DNA of 60,413 nt from an uncultured Romboutsia sp. (lineage in GTDB: Bacteria > Bacillota > Clostridia > Peptostreptococcales > Peptostreptococcaceae): NCBI GenBank assembly GCA_937880075.1, contig CALFLM010000010.1, positions 1 to 60,413 of the forward strand. The letters run 5' to 3'. Shown here piece by piece: positions 46,246 through 54,762 of the stretch (the first letter of the stretch is position 1; every line of letters starts with the position of its first letter). A program made the position numbers and the translations under genes. Below the pieces are notes generated by a model. It made no database searches, had not been told where the DNA came from, and saw only the letters and a program-made list of their open reading frames with translations.

Positions 46246-46266
46246 TGTATTTGTATACTAGCATAT
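46246..46266 (-). promoter_or_regulatory. GTATAC operator upstream of dctPQM
   Basis: On the minus strand TGCTAGTATACAAATACAG closely matches the site before uxuB (TGCTAGTATACAAGTACAG). The sequence upstream has the same GAAAAG...TTGnnn layout as the other regulon promoters. It points toward dctP about 790 bp away. Confidence 0.6.
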
Positions 46267-46345
46267 CTAATAAATTAAGACAATACTTTTCGCTATTTTT
46301 TTATCAATAATTACATTTTTTATTTGATGAATTATCATATAAAAA

Positions 46346-46380
46346 ATAAACGGTAAACCATTTATAAATTTACCGTTTAT
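46346..46380. terminator. Terminator after GH3 copy 1
   Basis: ATAAACGGTAAA pairs perfectly with TTTACCGTTTAT. The same hairpin follows GH3 copy 2 at 48,618-48,652, part of the duplicated unit. Confidence 0.8.
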
Positions 46381-46402
46381 TCATAGAATATATATATATA
46401 TC

Positions 46403-48208
46403 TTAACCTACAATACAGCTGCTAAGTTGAGTAGTATTTCCATATCTAGTATCTATAAATCCACAGAATGCATCTACTGGACTTACACCAGTAAATTCTG
46501 AACGTCCTAATAATTTATCAACGGTTTTAGATAAAGTATGTTCATGACCATCATAAGCATTGATGTATGTCTTAACTTGAGGTACATCCGCTAAGTGGAA
46601 TGGGCATTGTACTGATATAAATATTGTTGGTACTTCATTTACATAAAATGGTATATCCGGTGTTCCTTTTGCAGGATTCCATTGTATACGTTGGTCAGTA
46701 CCTGGTCCAACGTTAGCTATATTTATTATTAAATCGTAGTTATCTGTTAGATCAGCTATTGGACGCTTTTGTGCATATATGTTCATTACTGCGCCCATCA
46801 TTTCTTGTGGTGGAAGTTTTAATAACTTATCTATTGGAGATTCATATATTTCAACTTCAAATCCTTCTTTTTCAAGTAAATCTTTCATTATTTCTATTGG
46901 TGTTTTCTTACCCGCTGACATAGCAGCCATAACTTTACCAAATCCAGATTCTGCTCCTTTTACTTCAACAAGTAAAACTCTCTTATGCTTTTTTGGACTT
47001 ATTGGTAATAATTCTTGATTATTCTTAACTAATGTTATAGCTTTTTCTGATATTTCTGGAGCAACAGCCTTATTTCTTTCTGTTCCTATTTTAGACATTG
47101 CTTCTTCTTTTGGTTGTAATACTTCATTCTTAGCTTTTGTATGTAATCCTAAAGAAGCTTTTAATCCTAATATACGAGTTAATGCTTCTTCAAGTCTTTC
47201 TTCAGTTATTATTCCTTTTTTGTACCCTTCCATCATCCAATTGAAGTCTTCATCTGGATCGTTGAAGAATAAGAATAAATCACAACCTGCAGCTATAGCT
47301 GTAGGTAACATTTCACTACGCTTCATAGCAGATGTCATAGCTACCATGTGAGAAGCATCAGTTACTACTACACCGTTGAAGTTTAATTTTTCTCTTAATA
47401 AGTTTTGTAATACTATTTTACTTAAACTTGATGGCATTGCTAACTCTTCAAGAGTTGCATCTGGTTTAAAGTGACGTACGTATTCTGGTAAAGCTATATG
47501 TCCTGACATTATAGAAGGTAATCCTGCTTCTATTAATCCTCCATAAACTTTTCCGAATGTGTTATCCCACTCTTCTACTGTTAATGTATTTGGAGCAAAT
47601 GATAAGTGATGATCTCTTTCATCTACACCGTCTCCAGGGAAGTGTTTAGCAGCTGGAGCTATACCACTTTCCATTATTCCCCTCATATATTCTAAAGAGA
47701 ATTCTAAAACTTGCTCTGCTTTATTTGAGTAACAACGATTAGATATTATTGGGTTTCTCCAGTTTAAATCTATATCAACAACTGGTGCAAAACTCCAGTT
47801 ACATCCTATAGCAGCTGCTTCTTCTCCTGATACTCTCCCCATTTCATAAGCATATTTAGGATCATTTGTAGCACCTATTTTTACTTGATGTGCTACATAT
47901 GTACCATCTACACAAGCTCCATTTCCACCTGCTTCAGTGTTTGCAGCTATTAATAAAGGTATTTTACTGTTTTCTTGTAATATTTTATTTTGGTCATATA
48001 CTTCTGAAGCTTTTGCTGGGTTATAACGAACTGCACCTATATGGTAGTTATCTAACATTCCTTTTAAGTACTCTTCATCACGGCTAGCACCCATATTTAC
48101 AAATAATTGTCCTATTTTCTCTTCTATAGTCATGTTTGCTATAGTATCTTCTACCCACTTTATTCCTTGTTCATCAAGGTTATAAGGTTTTGCTTTTAAA
48201 TTTACCAT
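46403..48208 (-). CDS. GH3-family glycoside hydrolase, copy 1
   Basis: The protein has 601 residues with no signal peptide, so it is cytosolic. The NagZ-type GH3 barrel covers about residues 1-370: KHFPGDGVDERDHHLSF (about 190) holds the Asp/His acid-base pair of beta-N-acetylglucosaminidases, and GVVVTDASHMVAMTSA the nucleophile Asp (about 287). A C-terminal Rossmann-like domain follows. The exact sugar is uncertain. The surrounding hexuronate genes suggest it releases uronate-containing or amino-sugar units. It is nearly identical to the neighbour at 48,673-50,469. A conserved hairpin (48,312-48,350), a HAD gene remnant and a GTATAC operator lie upstream. Confidence 0.88.
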   Translation of the reverse strand: MVNLKAKPYNLDEQGIKWVEDTIANMTIEEKIGQLFVNMGASRDEEYLKGMLDNYHIGAVRYNPAKASEVYDQNKILQENSKIPLLIAANTEAGGNGACVDGTYVAHQVKIGATNDPKYAYEMGRVSGEEAAAIGCNWSFAPVVDIDLNWRNPIISNRCYSNKAEQVLEFSLEYMRGIMESGIAPAAKHFPGDGVDERDHHLSFAPNTLTVEEWDNTFGKVYGGLIEAGLPSIMSGHIALPEYVRHFKPDATLEELAMPSSLSKIVLQNLLREKLNFNGVVVTDASHMVAMTSAMKRSEMLPTAIAAGCDLFLFFNDPDEDFNWMMEGYKKGIITEERLEEALTRILGLKASLGLHTKAKNEVLQPKEEAMSKIGTERNKAVAPEISEKAITLVKNNQELLPISPKKHKRVLLVEVKGAESGFGKVMAAMSAGKKTPIEIMKDLLEKEGFEVEIYESPIDKLLKLPPQEMMGAVMNIYAQKRPIADLTDNYDLIINIANVGPGTDQRIQWNPAKGTPDIPFYVNEVPTIFISVQCPFHLADVPQVKTYINAYDGHEHTLSKTVDKLLGRSEFTGVSPVDAFCGFIDTRYGNTTQLSSCIVG

Positions 48209-48311
48209 ATTTATTTACTCCATTATTATATATTTTTATATTAATTTATTTTCATATATATTAATTGATAATGATTAATATATATAAAAATAAATAATTT
48301 ACAATATAAAA

Positions 48312-48350
48312 TATATGTCTAGGAATCAAATAAAACTTTCTAGACATATT
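48312..48350. promoter_or_regulatory. Leader hairpin before GH3 copy 1
   Basis: ATATGTCTAG and CTAGACATAT form a 10-bp stem. The same stem with a diverged loop is found before GH3 copy 2 at 50,569-50,606, so it is conserved while the loop varies. Confidence 0.55.
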
Positions 48351-48357
48351 GTAATCA

Positions 48358-48449
48358 TTTTATTTCCATAGTGTCCACTTCACAACTATCAGAATCTACA
48401 CATATACTAAAAATTCATTCTTTTTTCCTACTGTTCAAAAAGGTTATTA
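48358..48449 (-). pseudogene. N-terminal remnant of the HAD hydrolase gene
   Basis: About 90 bp match the first 30 codons of the HAD gene at 52,283-53,122, including the stretches for NEFLV, D-S-D and MDTMEIK. The start codon is lost and frame shifts and stops are present. It sits between the GTATAC operator and GH3 copy 1, exactly where an intact HAD gene would be in an operator-HAD-GH3 operon. Confidence 0.8.
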
Positions 48450-48459
48450 ATAATATTCT

Positions 48460-48530
48460 TCTATATTAGTATACTAACATACATAGTTTGATAAAAGCAA
48501 TCATTTTCCTATCTTGATATATAATTATAT
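48460..48530 (-). promoter_or_regulatory. Promoter with GTATAC operator and cre-like site (GH3 copy 1)
   Basis: TTAGTATACTAA (48,466-48,477) is a perfect 12-bp palindrome. On the minus strand GGAAAATGATTGCTTT, a cre-like sequence overlapping a possible -35 TTGCTT, lies about 20 bp upstream of it. The same pair occurs near 50,640 and 53,170. Confidence 0.7.
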
Positions 48531-48617
48531 TATCTTATCTATAAAAAATCTTAATTTATTTATATATTGTGATGTAGTTTGTCTATTTCTTATTTAAATA
48601 TTCTAGATACATAAAAA

Positions 48618-48652
48618 ATAAACGGTAAAATATTTATAAATTTACCGTTTAT
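48618..48652. terminator. Terminator after GH3 copy 2
   Basis: ATAAACGGTAAA/TTTACCGTTTAT, the same stem as at 46,346-46,380. Confidence 0.8.
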
Positions 48653-48672
48653 TCATATAGATTATCTATATT

Positions 48673-50469
48673 TTAATTTACAGCACATAAACTAGGTTTA
48701 GTAGACATTCCATACATAGTATCTCCTAATCCACAGAATGCATCTACTGGACTTACACCTTTAAATTCAGATCTTCCTAACATTTTATCAACTAATGCAG
48801 TGAAAGTAACATCTTTGTTATCGTAAGCATTTATATAAGTCTTAACTTGAGGTACATCCGCTAAGTGGAATGGACATTGTACTGATATAAATATTGTTGG
48901 TACTTCATTTACATAGAATGGTATATCTGGAGTACCTTTACTTGCTGGCCATTGTATTCTTTGGTCAGTGTTAGGGTTAACAGATGCTAAGTTTATTATT
49001 AAATCATAGTTATCTGTTAAGTCTGTTATCGGTCTCTTAGCAGCATATATATTTCCTATAGCAGCCATTCTTTCTTCTACCGGAAGTTTCATTATCTTAT
49101 CAGCTGGTGATTCCCATATAGAAACTTCAAATCCTTCTTTTTCTAACATCTCTTTCATTACTTCACTTGGCTTTGGCCCTTGAGCACCTATTAATGCACC
49201 AAATCCACCTTCAGTTCCTTTTACATCAACAAGTAAAACTCTCTTGTACTTTTCTGGAGATATTGGGAATATATCTTCAGTATTCTTAACTAAAACTATA
49301 CCTTTGTCAGCAACTTCAGCAGCTATAGCTTTATTTTCTTCTAAACCTATTCTAGCCATTGCTTCTTCTTTAGGCATCATTATTTCAGTTTTAGCTTTTT
49401 TGTGAAGTCCTAAAGCAGCTTTAGTTCCTAATATTCTAGTTAAAGCTTCATTTAATCTTTCATCAGTTATTATTCCATTTTTGTATCCATCCATCATGTA
49501 TCCGAAATCTTCATCTGGATCATTGAAGAATAAGAATATATCTGAACCTGCAGCTATTGCAGTTGGTAACATTTCACTACGCTTCATAGCTGAAGTCATA
49601 GCAACCATATGAGATGCATCAGTTACAACCAAACCGTTGAACTCCATTTTTCCTCTTAATAAGTCAGTTAATATATACTTACTTAATGTAGCCGGCATGT
49701 ATAATTCTTCAGTAGTAGCGTCTGGATTGAAGTATTTTACGTACTCTGGTAAAGCTATATGTCCTGCCATTATTGATGGAAGTCCTGCTTCGAATAATCC
49801 TCCGTATACTTTTCCAAATGTAGCATCCCACTCTTCACATGATAACCAGTTTGGAGCGAATGATAAATGTTGGTCTCTCTCATCTATACCATCTCCAGGG
49901 AAGTGCTTAGCAGCTGGAGCTATTCCACTTTCCATTATTCCTCTCATGTACTCTAAAGAGTATTCTAATACCATGTCAGCATCCCCTGACCAACATCTAT
50001 TAGATATTATTGGATTTCTCCAGTTTCTGTTTATATCAACTATTGGAGCAAATGACCAGTTACATCCTATTGCAGATGCTTCAACTCCTGATACTCTCCC
50101 CATTTCATAAGCATATTTTTTGTCATTTGTAGAACCTATTTTAACTTCATATCCTACATATGTACCATCTACACAAGCACCGTTACCACCCGCTTCAGTG
50201 TTAGCAGCTATTAATAGAGGTATTTTAGAGTTTTCTTGAAGTATTTTATTTTGATCATATACTTCTGAAGCAGTTGCTGGATTGTATCTAACTGCACCTA
50301 TGTGGTAGTTATTTACCATACTCTTTAAGTATTCTTCATCACGACTAGCTCCCATATTTACGAATAATTGTCCTATTTTTTCTTCTATAGTCATATTTGC
50401 TATAGTATCTTCTACCCATTTTACTCCTTGATCATCAAGGTTATAAGGTTTTGCTTTTAAATTTACCAT
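48673..50469 (-). CDS. GH3-family glycoside hydrolase, copy 2
   Basis: The protein has 598 residues and is a close paralogue of copy 1 along its whole length. KHFPGDGIDERDQHLSF holds the acid-base pair, here with Gln in place of the first His of the HH pair, and GLVVTDASHMVAMTSA the nucleophile. The second half differs more (for example AQGPKPSEVM against SAGKKTPIEIM), which suggests divergence after duplication. It is cytosolic. It has its own operator-promoter at 50,640 and its own terminator, so it is a separate transcription unit. Confidence 0.88.
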   Translation of the reverse strand: MVNLKAKPYNLDDQGVKWVEDTIANMTIEEKIGQLFVNMGASRDEEYLKSMVNNYHIGAVRYNPATASEVYDQNKILQENSKIPLLIAANTEAGGNGACVDGTYVGYEVKIGSTNDKKYAYEMGRVSGVEASAIGCNWSFAPIVDINRNWRNPIISNRCWSGDADMVLEYSLEYMRGIMESGIAPAAKHFPGDGIDERDQHLSFAPNWLSCEEWDATFGKVYGGLFEAGLPSIMAGHIALPEYVKYFNPDATTEELYMPATLSKYILTDLLRGKMEFNGLVVTDASHMVAMTSAMKRSEMLPTAIAAGSDIFLFFNDPDEDFGYMMDGYKNGIITDERLNEALTRILGTKAALGLHKKAKTEIMMPKEEAMARIGLEENKAIAAEVADKGIVLVKNTEDIFPISPEKYKRVLLVDVKGTEGGFGALIGAQGPKPSEVMKEMLEKEGFEVSIWESPADKIMKLPVEERMAAIGNIYAAKRPITDLTDNYDLIINLASVNPNTDQRIQWPASKGTPDIPFYVNEVPTIFISVQCPFHLADVPQVKTYINAYDNKDVTFTALVDKMLGRSEFKGVSPVDAFCGLGDTMYGMSTKPSLCAVN

Positions 50470-50997
50470 TTTTACTTACTCCCTTATTGTATATATATTT
50501 ATATTAATTTATTTTAATATCTATATTAGTTAATAATGCTTATCATATAAATAATTTATAATATAAAATATATGTCTAAAGAATTAAATTAAAGTTTCTA
50601 GACATATATAATAATTTTTAGTATTTTTCATCTTCTATATTAGTATACTAACATACATTATTTAATAAAAGCAATCATTTTCCTATTTTTAAGATAAATT
50701 TTTATTATCATTATAAAAAATATTAATTTATTTATATTTAGCTAGTTTTTTTAGATTTATACATAAAAAATAAGGCTCATCCCCATATCAATTTTGTATA
50801 TCTCATACTATATTTCTTTTTTAATTGTTTCTTTACATTAACTGTAAACTTTTTTAAATATGGCTTATTCTAAATAAATTTGCCACATATACCTTATAGC
50901 CAACTTTTGTTTATTTTTAATAAGTATGTGAGTATATAAATAGAATATTGTTGAATTTTGTCGATATTATGTTATAATTTTTTTAACAAAATATATT
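50470..50997. other. Regulatory intergenic region between GH3 copy 2 and the SLH-CAP gene
   Basis: It contains a leader hairpin, ATATGTCTA...TAGACATAT (50,569-50,606), the operator TTAGTATACTAA (50,640-50,651) and the cre-like GGAAAATGATTGCTTT next to it, all for the leftward GH3 gene. For the rightward gene, TTGAAT and TATAAT with a 16-bp spacer (about 50,950-50,978) form a promoter. No gene is seen. Confidence 0.7.
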
Positions 50998-51015
50998 ATG
51001 AAAGGAATGTTGTAT

Positions 51016-52065
51016 ATGCATAAAAAAATAATTAGCACAATAGTTTTAGGATCAATTTTATTAAATCCACTTGTATCTAATGCAAATACAAAATTAGGAG
51101 ATATTGATAATCACTGGGCAAATAAAGAAATTAATGAATTTATATCTAAAGGATATATATCTGGATATCCAGAAGATAATACTTTTAGACCAAATAATTC
51201 AATAACAAGAGCTGAGTTTGTAAAAATAACAAATAAATACTTTGGATTTACAGAAGGTACTACAACATCATTTGATGATGTAAAATCTTCAGATTGGTAT
51301 TATAAAGATATAGCTATAGCAGAAAAAGCTGGATATATTAATGGAAAAAGTAAAGGTCAATTTGAACCTAATAGCCCTATGACAAGAGAAGAAGCTGCTA
51401 AAATAGTAACTACAATAACAAGTACTATAGATAATAATCTTGATAAACTTGATAAAGCTGAAGATAAAGATAAAGTATCTAACTGGGCGAAACCATATGT
51501 AGAAGGTGCTCTTGAACAAGGATATTTAATAGGAAATGAACAAGGACTTTTAAATCCTGTAAACAATATAACAAGAGCGGAATCTGTATCAATATTATCT
51601 AGAATAAACCAAAGAAACCCTAACGTTTCAAACTTTAAGACTATGGTTACACAAGAGTTCTATAAGCTATTAAATGAATATAGAAAATCAAATGGACTTA
51701 GCCCTTTAACATCTATAAGTAGACTTGAAGATATGGCAAATGCTTGGTCTAATCATATGCACACTACAGGTGTACTTAATCATGTAATCAATGGTAAAAA
51801 TGCTAATGAAACATTCCCAGAATATGGAACATCAGACTTAGAAAATATAGTATATACTATGATGGCTTTCCGTAATGACTTAAGTCAAGAATATGCTAAA
51901 AATGTTGCAGAGGAGATAATTTCGTTATGGAAAAATTCTCCAGAATACAACAAAGCTATGTTAAATAATAATATGAATAGTGTAGGATTTGGGTTCCATT
52001 CTATACAAAAAGGAAATAGTTGGGGAGTATATGCAACATTAGAATTATCTTCATCAGATAAATAA
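51016..52065 (+). CDS. Surface protein with SLH repeats and a CAP domain
   Basis: The protein has 349 residues. The signal peptide (KKIISTIVLGSILLNPLVSNA) is cleaved near residue 25. Three SLH repeats follow (about 30-200: HWANKEINEFISKGYISGYP, DWYYKDIAIAEKAGYING, NWAKPYVEGALEQGYLIGN), anchoring it to the cell wall. The C-terminal CAP/SCP domain (about 210-345) has FYKLLNEYRKSNGLSPL, WSNHMHTTGVLNH and VGFGFHSIQKGNSWGVYATL. I chose the second ATG because AAAGGA is spaced for it and the signal peptide then starts properly. CAP proteins are secreted, often calcium-dependent, and their role in bacteria is uncertain. Confidence 0.9.
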   Translation: MHKKIISTIVLGSILLNPLVSNANTKLGDIDNHWANKEINEFISKGYISGYPEDNTFRPNNSITRAEFVKITNKYFGFTEGTTTSFDDVKSSDWYYKDIAIAEKAGYINGKSKGQFEPNSPMTREEAAKIVTTITSTIDNNLDKLDKAEDKDKVSNWAKPYVEGALEQGYLIGNEQGLLNPVNNITRAESVSILSRINQRNPNVSNFKTMVTQEFYKLLNEYRKSNGLSPLTSISRLEDMANAWSNHMHTTGVLNHVINGKNANETFPEYGTSDLENIVYTMMAFRNDLSQEYAKNVAEEIISLWKNSPEYNKAMLNNNMNSVGFGFHSIQKGNSWGVYATLELSSSDK

Positions 52066-52112
52066 TATATATTTAGAAAATATGTACAAAAATATACCGT
52101 TTTAAACAAAAT

Positions 52113-52145
52113 AAAAGAGTAATAGATTTTTTCTATTACTCTTTT
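52113..52145. terminator. Terminator after the SLH-CAP gene
   Basis: Perfect 14-bp arms, AAAAGAGTAATAGA and TCTATTACTCTTTT, around a 5-nt loop. Confidence 0.85.
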
Positions 52146-52186
52146 TCATTCTTGAAGAATATATCACTATCCTTACCTTTGTTACT

Positions 52187-52282
52187 CTCTATTTTTTCTT
52201 CTATAGTCTTATTTGATATAGTACCTTCTACAAATTTTACTCCTTGGCTATCAAAGTTATAAGGTTTTTATTTTAAGTTTAC
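52187..52282 (-). pseudogene. N-terminal remnant of a third GH3 gene
   Basis: The minus strand reads VNLK, stop, KPYNFDSQGVKFVEGTISNKTIEEKI. The intact GH3 genes begin VNLKAKPYNLDDQGVKWVEDTIANMTIEEKI. About 32 codons survive with one nonsense codon and no start. It follows directly after the HAD gene stop, so this locus once read HAD-GH3. The rest of this third copy has been deleted. Confidence 0.85.
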
Positions 52283-53122
52283 TTATTTTAAAGAGTCATT
52301 AAATTCTTTTATAAGTTTATTTTGATACTCTTCATCAAAAGTTTCATTCATTAACTTAGGAACTGCTTCATTAACTAGTCTTTCCCAAGAGAATTTTTCT
52401 TTTCCTACTAATATAGGATAATATCTTACATCGTTATTTTTAGCTGCTTGTAAATCACCTGGTGCATCACCAACCATTAATACTTTATCACTATCATATC
52501 CCTTTTTCTTAAGTTCAGCTATACAGTGTTGCTTTGTTCCTGCTTCTTGACCAAGTAATGCAGTTAAAAATTTAATATAGTCATGTCTTCCCCATTCATC
52601 ATTTAAAGCTTCACCATTAGCAGATGATACTACTGCAACATCTACTATTTTAGATAATGCTTCTAGCCCTTCAGAAACACCTTCAAATGGCTCATCTCCT
52701 TTTGGTAATTCTTCTATCGATTTATTTACACTTAAAGACCATTCATATGCCATCTTTAAACCTTTGCTATCTTTCTTTTCTATTTCATTTAATAAAGACT
52801 TGTTTGATAACTCATTAGTAGTTTCAACCCAATTTAATATGCTATCTAAATCTTCTATTTCTACGCCTTCTTTACTTATTATTTTAAATGTCTCAGCTAA
52901 CCCCTTAAATCTATTTATACCTCTAGTTTGTGTATAAAGATTTAGGTCATACCAAAGATTTAATATATAATCTTCTCTTTCTGTTAAATTCCAAGTTTTT
53001 ATCATCTCTGGAGCAAAGCATCTTCTATGTTTTATTTCCATAGTGTCCATTGCACAACCATCAGAGTCTACACATACTAAAAATTCATTATTTTTTTTGT
53101 ATTGCTCAAAAACGTTGCTCAT
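52283..53122 (-). CDS. HAD-superfamily hydrolase
   Basis: The protein has 279 residues. Motif I is LVCVDSDGCAMDTM (about residue 16), with the nucleophile Asp, motif II AVVSSANG (about 165), and motif IV MVGDAPGDLQAAKNN (about 220), followed by PILVGKEKFSW. A helical cap of about 130 residues lies between motifs I and II. I chose the ATG with GGAGG upstream rather than a start five codons earlier. It is probably a sugar-phosphate phosphatase. The GTATAC operator ties it to hexuronate use. Its N-terminus is duplicated as a remnant before GH3 copy 1, showing the ancestral HAD-GH3 pairing. Confidence 0.85.
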   Translation of the reverse strand: MSNVFEQYKKNNEFLVCVDSDGCAMDTMEIKHRRCFAPEMIKTWNLTEREDYILNLWYDLNLYTQTRGINRFKGLAETFKIISKEGVEIEDLDSILNWVETTNELSNKSLLNEIEKKDSKGLKMAYEWSLSVNKSIEELPKGDEPFEGVSEGLEALSKIVDVAVVSSANGEALNDEWGRHDYIKFLTALLGQEAGTKQHCIAELKKKGYDSDKVLMVGDAPGDLQAAKNNDVRYYPILVGKEKFSWERLVNEAVPKLMNETFDEEYQNKLIKEFNDSLK

Positions 53123-53159
53123 AATATATTCCTCCATTAGTTGCTAATAATATTTATTG

Positions 53160-53220
53160 CCTTACTATGTTAGTATACTAAAATATAATTCTAAAAAAAG
53201 CAATCATTTTCCTTTTTTGA
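53160..53220 (-). promoter_or_regulatory. Promoter with GTATAC operator and cre-like site (HAD gene)
   Basis: TTAGTATACTAA at 53,170-53,181 and GGAAAATGATTGCTTT about 20 bp upstream on the minus strand, as before the GH3 genes. The HAD start is about 50 bp downstream. Confidence 0.7.
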
Positions 53221-53249
53221 TAAAATTATACCATAAAATTTAAAATTAT

Positions 53250-54650
53250 TTATTTTTGTAAATACTTCTCTATGTTGTTGTAACATATATTTTGTATTAT
53301 TTCTCCTAGGATTTCCATATCAGCTGGATATTCTCCGTTCTCTACTAATCCACCTATATAATTACATAAGATTCTTCTGAAGTATTCATGTCTTGTATAT
53401 GATAAGAAACTTCTAGAGTCTGTAAGCATACCTACAAATTGGCTTATAAGTCCTAATTGAGATAATGCCATCATTTGTCTTTCCATTCCATCCTTTTGAT
53501 CGTTGAACCACCATCCAGAACCGAATTGTATTTTACCTGCTACTCCTCCACCTTGGAAGTTTCCTAACATTGTTCCTAGTACTTCATTATCTTTTGGATT
53601 TAAACAGTATAATATAGTTTTTGGAAGTTCATCAGTTATATCTAATGAATCTAATAATCTAGATAAGCTAGTTGCAACTTCTCCATCATCTATACTATCA
53701 AATCCTACGTCTGCTCCTAATTTTTTGAACATTCTAGTGTTGTTGTTTCTTAATGCTCCTATATGTAACTGCATTACCATACCACGCTTGCTGTACATTC
53801 TTCCTAAACTTATCATTGTTAATGTAGAGTATTTTTCTATTTCTTCTATAGTTAATTTTTCTCCAGCTAAAGCTTTTTTGAATATAGCATCTACTTCCTC
53901 CATAGTTGTACTTCTGAAATAAACTCTTTCTAGAGAGTGGTCTGTTATGTTACATCCATTGTCAACGAAGAAGTCTAATCTTTTTTCTAATACAGTTAAT
54001 AAAGTTGCATAATCTTTTATTTCTGTATTCTCAACACTTCCTAATTTACCTATATATTCAACGAAGTCTTCCCCATGTATTTTTACAGCTTTATCTGGTC
54101 TGAAACTTGGTCTAACTTCACAGTCAAAGTTTTCATCTTTAGCTATTTCTATATGGTATTCTAAGTTATCTATTGGATCATCAGTTGTTCCTATGTACTT
54201 AACATTAGAGTTTTTTATCATTGCTCTAGCACTGAAACCTTCTCCATTTATTATTTCATTACATCTATCCCATATAGATTTACAAGTTTTTGGAGATAAA
54301 GTTTCCTCTATTCCAAAATATCTTTTTAATTCTAAGTGAGACCAATGGTACATTGGGTTTCCTATTAAGTATGGCATAACCTTTGCAAATGCTTCAAACT
54401 TTTCATAATCAGTAGCATCTCCAGTTATGTATTTTTCTTCTATACCAAAGCTTCTCATTGTTCTCCACTTATAGTGGTCTCCACCTAACCATATTTCAGT
54501 TATGTTGTTGTATCTCTTATCCTCAGCTATTTCCTTTGGATTTAAGTGACAGTGGTAGTCACATATTGGCATTTCTTTAGCATAATCATGATATAAAGTT
54601 ACTGCAGTATCTGTTGATAATAAAAAGTTATCATCCATAAATTTTTTCAT
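53250..54650 (-). CDS. uxaC: Glucuronate isomerase
   Basis: It converts D-glucuronate to D-fructuronate, and galacturonate to tagaturonate. The protein has 466 residues, normal length. Motifs: MPICDYHCHLNPKEIAEDK (metal His residues, about 30), ITDHSLERVYFRS, MVMQLHIGALRNNNTRMFKKLG, GWWFNDQKDGMERQMM and MLTDSRSFLSYTRHEYFRRILC. It is the first enzyme of the pathway and downstream of uxuA, separated by a hairpin (54,696-54,721) that may lower its expression relative to the upstream genes. Confidence 0.95.
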   Translation of the reverse strand: MKKFMDDNFLLSTDTAVTLYHDYAKEMPICDYHCHLNPKEIAEDKRYNNITEIWLGGDHYKWRTMRSFGIEEKYITGDATDYEKFEAFAKVMPYLIGNPMYHWSHLELKRYFGIEETLSPKTCKSIWDRCNEIINGEGFSARAMIKNSNVKYIGTTDDPIDNLEYHIEIAKDENFDCEVRPSFRPDKAVKIHGEDFVEYIGKLGSVENTEIKDYATLLTVLEKRLDFFVDNGCNITDHSLERVYFRSTTMEEVDAIFKKALAGEKLTIEEIEKYSTLTMISLGRMYSKRGMVMQLHIGALRNNNTRMFKKLGADVGFDSIDDGEVATSLSRLLDSLDITDELPKTILYCLNPKDNEVLGTMLGNFQGGGVAGKIQFGSGWWFNDQKDGMERQMMALSQLGLISQFVGMLTDSRSFLSYTRHEYFRRILCNYIGGLVENGEYPADMEILGEIIQNICYNNIEKYLQK

Positions 54651-54695
54651 ATCAATTACTCCTAACCAAAATAATATTTTTTAACTTTTATACTA

Positions 54696-54721
54696 AAAGC
54701 TCTTGTTTATACAAGAGCTTT
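54696..54721 (-). terminator. Intra-operon hairpin between uxuA and uxaC
   Basis: AAAGCTCTTGT pairs perfectly with ACAAGAGCTTT around a 4-nt loop. No clear promoter fits in the 46 bp before uxaC, so it probably acts as a partial terminator or processing site. Confidence 0.65.
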
Positions 54722-54762
54722 AGTTATATTTACAATTATTTATTATTTGCTTTTAATTAACC

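Larger units (their letters stand above)
45462..46402. other. Long leader region upstream of dctPQM
   Basis: About 940 bp carry no convincing gene. A GTATAC operator-type site lies at 46,253-46,258 and a terminator hairpin of the first GH3 gene at 46,346-46,380. Between them and dctP is an inverted repeat, GTTGTGCTAGTT (45,948-45,959) with AACTAGCACAAC (46,051-46,062). It encloses smaller ones such as TGAAAATA/TATTTTCA, consistent with a folded leader RNA or small RNA. Confidence 0.5.

Noticed and set aside
45462..46402. Missing gene upstream of dctP
   Set aside because: Several frames are open for short distances, but none has a ribosome binding site with a sensible protein. Structured leader RNA is the better reading.
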